NCBI GenBank assembly: GCA_017535865.1
Contig: JAFXTM010000083.1
Coordinates: 1-64,000, forward strand
Source of the DNA: Oscillospiraceae bacterium
GTDB taxonomy: Bacteria > Bacillota > Clostridia > Oscillospirales > Oscillospiraceae
Direction of reading: 5' to 3'
Length of the DNA: 64,000 bases
Below the pieces are notes generated by a model. It worked only from the letters and a program-made list of their open reading frames with translations, had not been told where the DNA came from and did no database searches. Both the position numbers and the translations under genes were made by a program. Shown piece by piece: positions 45,308 through 54,007 of the stretch (position 1 is its first letter; each line of letters starts with the position of its first letter).

Positions 45308-45820
45308 ATGGCCAACATTCTGACCGGCATCCGCATCCTCTGCAGCCTCGCGCTGCTGTTTTTCCCGGCGCTCTCCCCGGCCTTTCTGGGGCTGTACCTG
45401 TTTGCCGGGTTCACGGATATGATAGACGGCGCGGTCGCCCGCAGGACGCAGACCGTCAGCGAGTTCGGATCGGTCTTTGATACCGCCGCCGATTTCGTCC
45501 TGGTCGCCGTCTGCCTCATCAAGCTGATCCCCGTTCTGGATCTCCCCATGTGGGTCTATATCTGGATCGCCGTCATCGCGCTGATCAAGGCGATCAACGT
45601 GATCTCCGGCTACCTCGCACAGAACCGGCTGGCGGTCCTCCACACGACGATGACCAAGCTCACGGGGCTGCTCCTGTTTATCCTGCCGCTCACCACGTCC
45701 TTCGTCGATCTGCGGTACAGCAGCGTGCTCGTCTGCGCGGTGGCGACCTTTGCGGCGATCCAGGAGGGGCATTTCATCCGGACCGGAGCGACAGGCTCCG
45801 ACGGGGCCGAAAAGCCCTGA
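45308..45820 (+). CDS. CDP-alcohol phosphatidyltransferase
   Basis: 170 residues, about five membrane segments. The signature DGx2ARx8Gx3Dx3D is complete (from DGAVARR to FDTAADF). It joins a CDP-activated diacylglycerol or alcohol to a second alcohol in membrane lipid synthesis. It is shorter than PgsA, and the alcohol is unknown. It follows the acyltransferase gene by 41 bp with AAGGAGA before its ATG, so the two may be one unit. Confidence 0.88.
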   Translation: MANILTGIRILCSLALLFFPALSPAFLGLYLFAGFTDMIDGAVARRTQTVSEFGSVFDTAADFVLVAVCLIKLIPVLDLPMWVYIWIAVIALIKAINVISGYLAQNRLAVLHTTMTKLTGLLLFILPLTTSFVDLRYSSVLVCAVATFAAIQEGHFIRTGATGSDGAEKP

Positions 45821-45885
45821 CGCGATGAAAGAAGGAAAACAGCCCATGCAAAAAGGCGGCGCCGCCGCAGGAGGTTGATCCTGCC

Positions 45886-46311
45886 ATGAAGAAGGCAAAA
45901 ATCTATCTGCTCATCCAGTCCGTGCTCTGCGTGCTGCTGGCGATCCTGCTCGCCTGCACAGCGATCGGCATCTGCCGCGAGGGCGCGGCCAGGCAGGCGG
46001 AAAACCCGCTGGAGCCGATCTATACGCGCGACAAGCTGGCCGAGCGCCTTGCGCCGATCGCGCCGCTGTTTCTCGCCTCGCTCGCGCTCACGGCCGCCGG
46101 GCTGATCCGCGGCGTCGGGGAGAAGCCCGCCGCGGTACGGGCGGAGAAAAGGACGGAGCCGCCCCGCTCCGGGAAGGCCGTCGGCCTGCTGCGCGCGGCG
46201 CTGCTCGCCGCGGCGCTGCTCCTCATCCTGGCGGGGATCGGCAACGGCAGCGCGCGGGACGTGTTCTACAAGGCCGCCCGGATCTGTACGGAGTGTGTCG
46301 GCCTTGGATAG
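45886..46311 (+). CDS. Membrane protein with CD1871A-like CXXC C-terminus
   Basis: 141 residues. Three hydrophobic segments (about 7-29, 57-75, 99-117) with a basic loop. The ending KAARICTECVGLG matches the short CD1871A-type CXXC proteins that commonly precede a membrane 4Fe-4S protein in clostridia. Here that motif is joined to a longer N-terminal part. It overlaps the next gene by 17 bp, so they are probably made together. The role is unknown, perhaps redox. Confidence 0.65.
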   Translation: MKKAKIYLLIQSVLCVLLAILLACTAIGICREGAARQAENPLEPIYTRDKLAERLAPIAPLFLASLALTAAGLIRGVGEKPAAVRAEKRTEPPRSGKAVGLLRAALLAAALLLILAGIGNGSARDVFYKAARICTECVGLG

Positions 46312-47305
46312 AACGAAGCATGCCGGGCGGCTGCGCCCCTCGACGAGGAAGCTCGTCCAGCTGTACAGCGCGCTGCTGTACAACGCCCATCTGAAAGGCT
46401 TTATCGAGGGCGGGATCTACACCGGGAAGGCCAAGTACGCCTGCGTTCCGGGCCTCAACTGCTATTCCTGCCCGGGCGCCGTGGGCGCCTGCCCGCTCGG
46501 CGCGATCCAGAACGCTCTCGCCGCCTCCGGCCGCCGGGCCGGCTGGTATGTGCTGGGCATCCTGCTGCTCTTCGGCGTCACGCTGGGGCGGACGGTCTGC
46601 GGCTGGCTCTGCCCGCTGGGGCTGATCCAGGAGCTGCTGCACCGGATCCCCACGCTGAAAATAAAAAAGAGCGCCGCGACGCGCGCGCTTACCTGGCTCA
46701 AATACGCGGTGCTGGCGGTCTTCGTGATCGCCCTGCCGCTCTGGTACGGGCTGCGGTATGCGCTGACGCTGCCGGCCTTCTGCAAGTATCTCTGCCCCGC
46801 CGGGACGCTGGAGGGCGCCGCGCCGCTGCTCGCGAACCCGAAAAACGCACAGCTTTTCAGCCTGCTGGGCATGCTCTTCACGCGCAAGCTCGTCATCATG
46901 CTGGGCGTCGGGCTCCTCTGCGTGTTCTGCTACCGCTCCTTCTGCCGTTTCCTCTGCCCGCTCGGCGCGCTTTACAGCCTGTTCAACCGCTTCTGCCTCG
47001 TCGGCGTCCGCGTGGACGCCGGGCGCTGCAGCCGCTGCGGCGCCTGCGTGGCCCACTGCGGGATGGACGTGCGGCAGGTGGGCGACCGCGAGTGCATCCA
47101 GTGCGGCGCATGCATGGCGGTCTGTCGGCAGGACGCCATCTCCATCCGGGCCGGAAGGGTGACGCTCAGGGCCCCGGCCGCCGGCTGTGCCGACGATACG
47201 CCCGATGCGCCGGATAAGCGCAGACGCCTCTGCCGCGTGCTGTGGGCGCTCGCGCTCGCGCTGCTCTGCGCCGCGCTCGTGTACTTCAACGTCCCCGCGC
47301 CCTGA
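46295..47305 (+). CDS. NapH/YccM-like membrane 4Fe-4S protein
   Basis: 336 residues. Several membrane segments alternate with CxxxCP motifs: CYSCPGAVGACPLG, CGWLCPLGLIQ, CKYLCPAG and CRFLCPLGALY. Two ferredoxin-type clusters follow at CSRCGACVAHC and CIQCGACMAVC, and a final membrane segment closes the protein. Likely an electron-transfer membrane protein. The start is GTG 46295 or TTG 46304; the TTG has better spacing from GGAG. Partner: the overlapping CXXC membrane protein. Confidence 0.88.
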   Translation: MSALDRTKHAGRLRPSTRKLVQLYSALLYNAHLKGFIEGGIYTGKAKYACVPGLNCYSCPGAVGACPLGAIQNALAASGRRAGWYVLGILLLFGVTLGRTVCGWLCPLGLIQELLHRIPTLKIKKSAATRALTWLKYAVLAVFVIALPLWYGLRYALTLPAFCKYLCPAGTLEGAAPLLANPKNAQLFSLLGMLFTRKLVIMLGVGLLCVFCYRSFCRFLCPLGALYSLFNRFCLVGVRVDAGRCSRCGACVAHCGMDVRQVGDRECIQCGACMAVCRQDAISIRAGRVTLRAPAAGCADDTPDAPDKRRRLCRVLWALALALLCAALVYFNVPAP

Positions 47306-47360
47306 AACGGCCAGGCGGGGCGGCGGCTGCGCCGACAAATACAGGGAAAGGAGAATGCCT

Positions 47361-48374
47361 ATGTCGACGGGATCCGCTGTCGGAAACAGCCGGCGGATAG
47401 ACTGGGTGGACGCGCTGCGCGCGATGGCGATGTTTTTCGTGATCCTGGGCCATCAGATCCACGACGTGACGGGATACTTCGTCTTCACGAGCCCCATCAA
47501 GCTTCCCCTGTTTTTCATGATCACCGGCTTTGTCTTCAACTACGGCCGGACGGACACGGGCGCATTTTTCAAAAACCTTTTCTTCAAGCTCGTGGTGCCC
47601 TGGCTGTGCCTCACCGTTCCCATCTATTTTTTCAAGATCCCCTCCCGGGGCTTCGCGATCGTCCCAAAGGCCGTGTATATGATCCTGGCCGGCGAGATCG
47701 GCTGGTATATGCCCGCCCTGATCCTGGGCGAGATCCTCTGGTTTTTCACCTGCAAATACGGGAAAAGTCCCCTCCGCATCTCTCTGACCGCCGCCGCGGT
47801 CTGCTGTCTGGGCATTCTGGCCGGACACTTCCGCCTTTTGGATTTTGCCATGTTCAATCGGGCGATGATCGCCCAGTACTATATTCTGCTCGGTTATCTT
47901 TTCAAAACCTTCCACGGCCGGATCACGCGCCTCTCCTGGCGGACGCTCCTCCCGGCCGCAGCCGTGTATCTGCTTCTGGGCTGCGTATCCCTCCGCATCT
48001 GGCCGCACTCCCGCATGGACATCCACAACAACTTCTACCACAACTATCCCCTCTGCTTTGCCATGATCACGCTGGGCTGCCTCACCGTCTTCGCCGCGGC
48101 CGAAAAGCTCTGCGTTGAGGGGCGCGTCCGGATCCCCCGCCTCGTTCGCTTCCTCGGGCAGAGCACCATCGTCTATTACCTGCTCCACACGCGGAACATC
48201 CGGCTCCTGCTGAAGGGGCTGGCTCTGCTCCATATCGAGCTGCCCTTCCCCGCGCTGGTATGCGTCAAGGTCCTGTTCGCCTATTTGATGTGCGGGATCG
48301 AAACGCTTCTCCTGCTGCGCTTCCTCCCCTGGGCGCTCGGCAGGAAGAAGGGAACGGGCCCCTGTCTGCCGTGA
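47361..48374 (+). CDS. Acyltransferase family 3 membrane protein, copy 2
   Basis: 337 residues, about ten membrane segments. WVDALRAMAMFFVILGHQIHD carries the conserved His, and FFMITGFVFNYG follows. Same superfamily as copy 1 but diverged. Probable O-acetyltransferase of a surface polysaccharide or lipid. Start at the second ATG, 7 nt after AAAGGAG. Confidence 0.85.
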   Translation: MSTGSAVGNSRRIDWVDALRAMAMFFVILGHQIHDVTGYFVFTSPIKLPLFFMITGFVFNYGRTDTGAFFKNLFFKLVVPWLCLTVPIYFFKIPSRGFAIVPKAVYMILAGEIGWYMPALILGEILWFFTCKYGKSPLRISLTAAAVCCLGILAGHFRLLDFAMFNRAMIAQYYILLGYLFKTFHGRITRLSWRTLLPAAAVYLLLGCVSLRIWPHSRMDIHNNFYHNYPLCFAMITLGCLTVFAAAEKLCVEGRVRIPRLVRFLGQSTIVYYLLHTRNIRLLLKGLALLHIELPFPALVCVKVLFAYLMCGIETLLLLRFLPWALGRKKGTGPCLP

Positions 48375-48402
48375 CGCGGGAAACGGAGGCTGTGAAAGAA
48401 GC

Positions 48403-49293
48403 ATGCATTTTATTGACGCCAAGGGGATCCTGACCGGCAGCGGCGGCCATTACGGGATGAACATCTACCGGGGCTGCACGCACGGCTGTATCTACTGCGA
48501 CAGCCGGAGCCTCTGCTACCGGTTCGCGCATCCCTTCGAGGATATCGAGGTGAAGCGAAACGCCCCGGCGCTGCTGGAGGCGGCGCTGCGCGCGAAGAGG
48601 AAGCGCTGTATGATCGGGACCGGGGCCATGTCCGATCCCTACCAGCCCTGTGAGGAGGAGCTTGGGCTGACGCGCCGCTGTCTGGAGATCATCCGGCAGT
48701 ACGGCTTCGGGGCGGCGATCCAGACGAAGTCGGATCGGATCCTGCGGGATATCGAGCTGCTGGACGCCATCAACCGGCAGGCCAAATGCGTCGTGCAGCT
48801 GACGCTCACGACCTTCGACGAGGCGCTCTGCCGGATCGTGGAGCCGAACGTCTGCGGGACGCACCGTCGGATCGAGGTGCTGGAGGTCATGCGCGAGCAG
48901 GGCATCCCGACCCTCGTATGGCTCTCGCCGATCCTGCCGTATCTCAACGACACGGAGGAAAACGTCCGGTCGATCCTGGAGGCCTGTATCCGCACCGGCG
49001 TGAAGGGCGTCCTCTGCTTCGGCATGGGGCTCACCCTGCGCGAGGGCGACCGGGAGTACTACTACGCCGCGCTCGACCGGCACTTCCCCGGCCTGAAGCG
49101 GCGATATATCGAGCGCTACGGGAACGCCTACGAGGTCCCGAGTCCGCATGCGGCCGGGCTGTGGGAGCTGTTTGAAACGATCTGCCGCGAAAACGGCCTG
49201 CTGTATACGCCGGAGGACTGCTTTCGGTATCTTTACGACTTTCCGGAGAAGCATGCGCAGCTGAGCCTGTTCGACACGGCGGAGGAGCCGTGA
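48403..49293 (+). CDS. Radical SAM protein of the spore photoproduct lyase-like (Rv2578c/SplB) type
   Basis: 296 residues. The cluster motif is RGCTHGCIYCDSR (CxxxCxxC) near residues 24-31. The segment MIGTGAMSDPYQPCEEE is shared by SplB-like proteins of unknown role, many of which are DNA-repair related by annotation only. GGAGG-like signal precedes the ATG. It starts 28 bp after copy 2 of the acyltransferase and 42 bp before the PHP fusion gene. Confidence 0.85.
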   Translation: MHFIDAKGILTGSGGHYGMNIYRGCTHGCIYCDSRSLCYRFAHPFEDIEVKRNAPALLEAALRAKRKRCMIGTGAMSDPYQPCEEELGLTRRCLEIIRQYGFGAAIQTKSDRILRDIELLDAINRQAKCVVQLTLTTFDEALCRIVEPNVCGTHRRIEVLEVMREQGIPTLVWLSPILPYLNDTEENVRSILEACIRTGVKGVLCFGMGLTLREGDREYYYAALDRHFPGLKRRYIERYGNAYEVPSPHAAGLWELFETICRENGLLYTPEDCFRYLYDFPEKHAQLSLFDTAEEP

Positions 49294-49335
49294 GAGAGCC
49301 CGCGCTGTCAGCGGGAGGAAAAGGAGGCGGACGGG

Positions 49336-50904
49336 ATGTACCGCTACGAAACGCACTGCCATACCGCCCCGGTCAGCCACTGCGCGAGCGCGTCCGCGGA
49401 GGACACCGTCCGCTTCTACAAGCGGCTCGGCTACGACGGCATCTTCCTCACAAACCACTTTTTCGACGGGAATATCAACCCGCTCGCCCGGAAGCTGCCG
49501 TTTCAGGAAATGATCGATTTCTATTTCCGGGATTACGAGGACGCCGCCATGATCGGCGCGCGCGTCGGGCTCAAGGTCTTTCCGGGGGTCGAGCTGTCGT
49601 ATCAGGGCACGGATTTTCTGATCTACGGACTGGACAAGGACTGGTACAAGACGCATGCCGGGATACTGAAGATGAAGAAAACGGAGGAGCTGCCGCTGCT
49701 GATGGAGGCCGGCGCGCTCGTTATTCAGGCGCATCCCTACCGGGAGGCGGATTATATCGACCACATCCGGCTGTACCCGCGCTGCGTGCACGGCGTGGAG
49801 GTCTTCAACTCCGGGCAGCCGGAGGAGGCCAACGCCCTCGCCGACGGCTATGCGGAGCACTACGGTCTGCTGAAGACCTGGGGCTCGGACAACCACTGGG
49901 GGAGCAACGCCTTCGAGCGGCTTCGCGGGAAGGGCTATCGGCCCGAGCTCGCAGGGGTAGAGACGGAACGGCCGATCGACAGCGTGCGGGATTTCATCGA
50001 CATGGCAAAAAACGGGCGGCTGCGCCCCTTTTATCTGCGCGAGGACGGCTGCGTCCGTACGGAATACCCGCTGGAACGAAGCGGGATCGCCCTGCACCTG
50101 GACTGCGTGCGGGCGGAGGGAAGCCGCGCGGGCAGGAACATCCTGCTGGTCCACGGCGTGACCTACTCCTCCCGGGAATTTGACATCGACTGCGAGGATT
50201 ACAGTCTGGTGCGGCGGCTGGCGCGCGCCGGCTGGGCCGTCTGGCGGCTGGACATCGCCGGCTTCGGACGCTCCGGCGAGGTGCCGGACGGCTTTCTGCC
50301 GGACTCGGATTATGCCGCCGAAGACATCCGCGCCGCGGTCGAGCGGATCGTCCGGGAGACGGGACAGCACGCGATCGACGTGCTTGGCTGGAGCTGGGGC
50401 ACCGTGACCGTGAGCCGCTTTGCCGCGGCGCACCCGGAGCACGTCCGCCGGCTCGTGCTGTACGCGCCGATCCTGTCCGGGCTCGGCGAGCAGGCGGTGA
50501 ACGAGCCCTTTCACCAAAACAGCCTGGAGCACGCTGCCGAGGATTTCCAGCGCGGCGCGGACGGCGGCTTCGACCCCGCGATCACCGATCCGGCGCTGGT
50601 GGAGCGCTGGTGCGCAAGCTGCATGGCGTACGACGGGGCGCACAGCCCGAACGGCGGGCGGCGCGATCTCTGCGTTTCCCGCTCGGTGAGTCTGATCGAT
50701 CCGGCGCGGCTTTCCGTCCCCACCCTCGTCATCTGCGGAGACCGGGATCCCTATCTCGACCGCGCGCGGCTGCGCTCCGTTTTGGACCTGCTGCCGCCCG
50801 GCTCGGCGCTGGAGATCATCGCGGGCGGCGGCCACGCCGTCTTTGTTGAAAAGCCCTTCCACCGCGATTTTCAGGAGCGGCTGCTCCGTTTCCTGTCGGC
50901 TTGA
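49336..50904 (+). CDS. PHP-domain phosphoesterase fused to an alpha/beta hydrolase
   Basis: 522 residues in one frame. Residues 1-230 are a PHP-type metal phosphoesterase: YETHCHTAPVSHC, LTNHFF, IQAHPYREADY and TWGSDNHWG provide the metal-binding His and Asp residues. Residues 240-522 are an alpha/beta hydrolase: oxyanion region ILLVHGVTYSS, nucleophile Ser in VLGWSWGTVTV, Asp in CGDRDPYLD and His in GGGHAVFV. Both active sites look complete. GGAGG precedes the ATG. The fusion suggests two consecutive hydrolyses of one substrate; nothing shows which. Confidence 0.85.
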   Translation: MYRYETHCHTAPVSHCASASAEDTVRFYKRLGYDGIFLTNHFFDGNINPLARKLPFQEMIDFYFRDYEDAAMIGARVGLKVFPGVELSYQGTDFLIYGLDKDWYKTHAGILKMKKTEELPLLMEAGALVIQAHPYREADYIDHIRLYPRCVHGVEVFNSGQPEEANALADGYAEHYGLLKTWGSDNHWGSNAFERLRGKGYRPELAGVETERPIDSVRDFIDMAKNGRLRPFYLREDGCVRTEYPLERSGIALHLDCVRAEGSRAGRNILLVHGVTYSSREFDIDCEDYSLVRRLARAGWAVWRLDIAGFGRSGEVPDGFLPDSDYAAEDIRAAVERIVRETGQHAIDVLGWSWGTVTVSRFAAAHPEHVRRLVLYAPILSGLGEQAVNEPFHQNSLEHAAEDFQRGADGGFDPAITDPALVERWCASCMAYDGAHSPNGGRRDLCVSRSVSLIDPARLSVPTLVICGDRDPYLDRARLRSVLDLLPPGSALEIIAGGGHAVFVEKPFHRDFQERLLRFLSA

Positions 50905-50912
50905 CCCGGTCG

Positions 50913-50951
50913 GCAAAGCCCGGCCGGAGTCTCTTTCCGGCCGGGCTTTGC
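50913..50951 (+). terminator. Terminator-like inverted repeat between convergent genes
   Basis: A 16-bp perfect stem (50913-50928 with 50936-50951) with a short T-containing loop and little T after it. It may serve both the PHP fusion and the esterase gene, which converge. Confidence 0.65.
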
Positions 50952-50980
50952 TGGTATGCTCTGTGTCTGAGCGCGGGCGT

Positions 50981-51874
50981 TCAGCCCTGCGCATCGAAAA
51001 AGTCCAGGATCAGGGCGTTCACGTCGAACTGATGGATGTTCCGGCTCGGCCAGGAATGGCGGCCGTTCGGGAGCAGCAGGTCCCAGACCTGCCGCCGGCT
51101 CCCCTCGCCCGCGTATTTCGTCAGGACCGCGTCCCGGCCGACCGTGACGGTCTCCCGCTCCTCCAGGCCGTTGGCGCTCACCCAGTACGCCATCGCGTCC
51201 TCGATCGCCGGGGCTCTGGCGAAGCGGGCGCTCCCATTGCGGTTTTGCGGGACGGCGTCGTCCTTTTCCCCGGTGATCTGGAAGAAGCCGACCGCGGCGC
51301 TCTCCCCGCGCGCCTCCCACACGCTCTTCGGCATGTACCCGGCAACGCTGACACAGGCCGTGAAGCTCTCGCCCGCCTCCATCGCCAGGCAGTGCGCCAT
51401 CAGCGCGCCGTTGCTGAAGCCGACCGCGAAGGCGCGCGTCCGGTCCAGCGCCCAGGTCTCCTGCAGGCAGTCCTTCAAGGCGATCAGAAACGCCAGGTCC
51501 CGGTTCCCCGGCGTGTCGAGTTCCGCATGCCAGCCGACCGAGGATGTCGGCACGTTCGGGTCGGGCGCGCCGGTCACATAGGCGACCGCGTAGCCCCGCG
51601 CGTTGGCCTCCTGCTCGAAGTGGGTCTGCGTGCGGAAGGCCTCCGCCGTGTTCCCGTAACCGGGCAGCAGAAGGACCAGCGGCGCGCCCTCCGGCGTCTC
51701 CGGCAAGGCCAGCAGGACGCGGTGCTTTACCCCGTCGAAGCGGCAGATAAAGCCGTCCTCGCCGCTCAGTTCGACGTCCTCGATACCGGGCGGCTCCGTC
51801 TCCCCCCACGCGCGGCCGGGCAGGCAGGCCAGCAGCAGGATGAGCAGGAGGCACCAGGTCCGTATCCTTTTCAT
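50981..51874 (-). CDS. Secreted PHB-depolymerase/feruloyl-esterase-like hydrolase
   Basis: 297 residues. Signal peptide of about 24 residues (KRIRTWCLLLILLLACLPG, ending in AWG). An alpha/beta hydrolase: VLLLPGYGNTAEAF for the oxyanion hole, nucleophile in VGFSNGALM, Asp in TGEKDDAVP and His in NGRHSWP. Resembles LpqC/esterase family 10 enzymes that act on polyesters or feruloylated plant material. The ribosome binding site is GAGAGGGGA. Divergent from the TIR gene. Confidence 0.85.
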   Translation of the reverse strand: MKRIRTWCLLLILLLACLPGRAWGETEPPGIEDVELSGEDGFICRFDGVKHRVLLALPETPEGAPLVLLLPGYGNTAEAFRTQTHFEQEANARGYAVAYVTGAPDPNVPTSSVGWHAELDTPGNRDLAFLIALKDCLQETWALDRTRAFAVGFSNGALMAHCLAMEAGESFTACVSVAGYMPKSVWEARGESAAVGFFQITGEKDDAVPQNRNGSARFARAPAIEDAMAYWVSANGLEERETVTVGRDAVLTKYAGEGSRRQVWDLLLPNGRHSWPSRNIHQFDVNALILDFFDAQG

Positions 51875-51964
51875 ATCGCCCCTCCCCTCTCCCCGCCGGA
51901 CTTCCGGGCGCTTCCGTCCGGAAGCGCAGCGGCCCGCGGCGAGGGTCGCTGTGATTTTTTCATC

Positions 51965-51978
51965 ATGATATCATTATA
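51965..51978 (-). promoter_or_regulatory. -10 element of the esterase gene overlapping a palindrome
   Basis: A perfect TATAAT on the minus strand (51973-51978) overlaps the perfect 10-bp palindrome ATGATATCAT (51965-51974), a possible operator. It lies in the 190-bp divergent region before the TIR gene. No clear promoter for the TIR gene was found on the plus strand. Confidence 0.45.
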
Positions 51979-52064
51979 CAACCCTTTTGCGAAAAAAGCG
52001 ATACCCCCCCAGCAGGCGGCTTGCCGCCCGCGGGAAGCCGAATAACAAGGAGGCGAACGACACG

Positions 52065-53951
52065 ATGGACGAGCGGAAGAACAGCGCGAGCCCTGCGGAG
52101 GAAGCGCCTGCCGGGAAGATGTGCTTCATCAGCCACTGCTCGGACGATGCGGCGCTGATCGGCGGTCTCAGCCGGATCCTGAAGGAGAACTTTATCCACG
52201 ACGGCGTCCGTTTCTTCAATTCCTCCGATGAGGACGGGAACGAGAAGAGCGGGGAGGCGCGCAGCAAGAAGATCCGCAGAGCGCTGCGGGGCTCCAAGCT
52301 GATGGTCGCCGTCATCACGGACAGTTATTTGCGCAGCGTCATCGCTCTCTCCGAGATCAGCGCGTTTTGGTACGCCAACAAGTTTGTTATCCCGATCGTC
52401 TTTGATCAGGACGGCGTGAGTTATCTGGACGATCTGCTGGGCGAGAGCCGGATCCGCATCCGGGTGGACGCCAGCGATCCGGCCTCGGCCAAGAAAGCCG
52501 CGAAGAATCTGGTCGACGCGCTGACGGACAATGGCTTTCGGCCGGATGACAGAAGGGCGGCCGAGGACGCGCTCAGCGCGCTGTTTCGGGACGTCCGGCC
52601 CGCCCGCCCCACGCGCCGCTACATCGGGAGCGGCGAAAACTACGACAACATCGACCGCTACTGTGACGAGTTCGGCATCACGCGCTTGCAGAACACCGGC
52701 CTCAACGGCGAGGAGCTGTCTGCAAAGCTCCGGGGCGCGGAGGCGGTCTTCATCGTCGCCACCACCGGTTCCGGTCTCATCGCGACTCTCGCCACGTCTT
52801 ACCTTTCCTCCGCTCTGGCCGATGGCGTCAATGTGACTGTTCTGATCCCCAACCGGTTTTCCGACTTTGCGAACGATGTGGCGGAGATCGAATCGCCGGA
52901 GGACACGGAGGATCGCAGAAAGCGCTTTGCCCGTGAGTTTGACGGAGTCGTCCATAATCTCCGGAAGCCCCTGACGGATGCCCGGAAGCTCGACAGCGAA
53001 AAATGCGGTGAGATCTGGCTCGGCTGTGCCTTCACAGCCGTCCGGCAGACCGTCATGCTGGGCGTCTGGAAGGACCGGCTGTGGGGCCGGCTCTCAGTGA
53101 CGCTGCCGCCGCTGCAGACCCTGAACGGGACCCCCACGTTCGAGTTCGCCGCCGCCCGCGGGGAGAATTCCATCGCCGATCTGGTTTACGGCCATGTACT
53201 TGCCATCCGGGATATGGCGGAGCGCAGGGGCGCCCTGTACGCGCTGTCCGACCACCGTGATTTCCAGGCTTTCTTTCTGGAGAATGAGGCGGCGGAGCAG
53301 TACTGGAACGGATTGTATCAGCAGGCCAGGCTCAATTCCCGGCTCCGTGACGGCGAGGCCGAGCTGATCGAGGTGGCGGCCCAGCACCCGCTCCTGGAGG
53401 GCGGGCGTCCGGGAAAGGAATTCGCCCGGCGGCTGGACCGGGCCGCGCAGCTCTATCGGGAGCTCAGCGGCGAGGGGATCCCGGTGCGGATCTATGTTCC
53501 CGGGAGCGTCCACTGTTTCCGCGGCAAGGCCGACCCCTGCTCATTGAGCGAGGCCGGCAGGAATTATCTGCTCACCGCCGGCATCCCGGAAGCCGATCTG
53601 CTGGGGGATGAGATGAACCGGCGCTACAAGGGAGAGCAGGGCGTCTACAACACAGCGGACGAATGCTTCGTTGCCTCCCGGATCTTCTTCGACGGCGATT
53701 ACCGCCGTCTGCACTGCGTCTGCTCGCCCAATCAGATCCAGCGCAAAAAGCTGTTTTACATCGCCTTCGGCGTCATCCCCTACTACCACACCGTGAGCCT
53801 CGATTCGATGGCGCACGACGAGATCTACGAGCTGTTCCATTCCGTGCCGGACATCATCGCCCGTGACCACACCTGGCAGGACCCGGACTCGGCGCAGGGT
53901 CGGCGGACCCGCGCGGAACGGGATCCCCGCCTGGCGGAGCCGCAGTCCTGA
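52065..53951 (+). CDS. TIR-domain protein with an unknown middle region and a YdcF/DUF218-like C-terminus
   Basis: 628 residues, no membrane segment. Residues about 18-150 are a TIR domain: KMCFISHCSDDAA, SKLMVAVITDSYLRS and SEISAFWYANKFVIPIVF, in which E97 sits where the catalytic Glu of NAD-cleaving TIRs lies. Residues about 190-330 resemble a PLD-like or DUF5919-like fold (AVFIVATTGSGLIATL, then VNVTVLIPNRFSD) but I do not recognise it. Residues about 470-600 fit a YdcF/SanA-type domain (SLSEAGRNYLLTAGIPEADL, then an NTADE segment). AAGGAGG precedes the ATG at about 12 nt. It stands alone between the esterase and hslO. Confidence 0.75.
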   Translation: MDERKNSASPAEEAPAGKMCFISHCSDDAALIGGLSRILKENFIHDGVRFFNSSDEDGNEKSGEARSKKIRRALRGSKLMVAVITDSYLRSVIALSEISAFWYANKFVIPIVFDQDGVSYLDDLLGESRIRIRVDASDPASAKKAAKNLVDALTDNGFRPDDRRAAEDALSALFRDVRPARPTRRYIGSGENYDNIDRYCDEFGITRLQNTGLNGEELSAKLRGAEAVFIVATTGSGLIATLATSYLSSALADGVNVTVLIPNRFSDFANDVAEIESPEDTEDRRKRFAREFDGVVHNLRKPLTDARKLDSEKCGEIWLGCAFTAVRQTVMLGVWKDRLWGRLSVTLPPLQTLNGTPTFEFAAARGENSIADLVYGHVLAIRDMAERRGALYALSDHRDFQAFFLENEAAEQYWNGLYQQARLNSRLRDGEAELIEVAAQHPLLEGGRPGKEFARRLDRAAQLYRELSGEGIPVRIYVPGSVHCFRGKADPCSLSEAGRNYLLTAGIPEADLLGDEMNRRYKGEQGVYNTADECFVASRIFFDGDYRRLHCVCSPNQIQRKKLFYIAFGVIPYYHTVSLDSMAHDEIYELFHSVPDIIARDHTWQDPDSAQGRRTRAERDPRLAEPQS

Positions 53952-54007
53952 GCGCTCTTTCCCACAGGAGCGCAAGAAAAACAACATGTAACTCAAGGAG
54001 AAAAACC

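Noticed and set aside
45825..45878. A 17-codon mini-frame before the CXXC membrane protein
   Set aside because: It is Gly/Ala-rich and its end simply contains the GGAGG ribosome binding site of the next gene; no sign of function.
48265..50994. A 909-codon minus-strand frame across the radical SAM and PHP genes
   Set aside because: It spans several well-supported plus-strand genes and has no family motifs; such frames are expected at this GC content.
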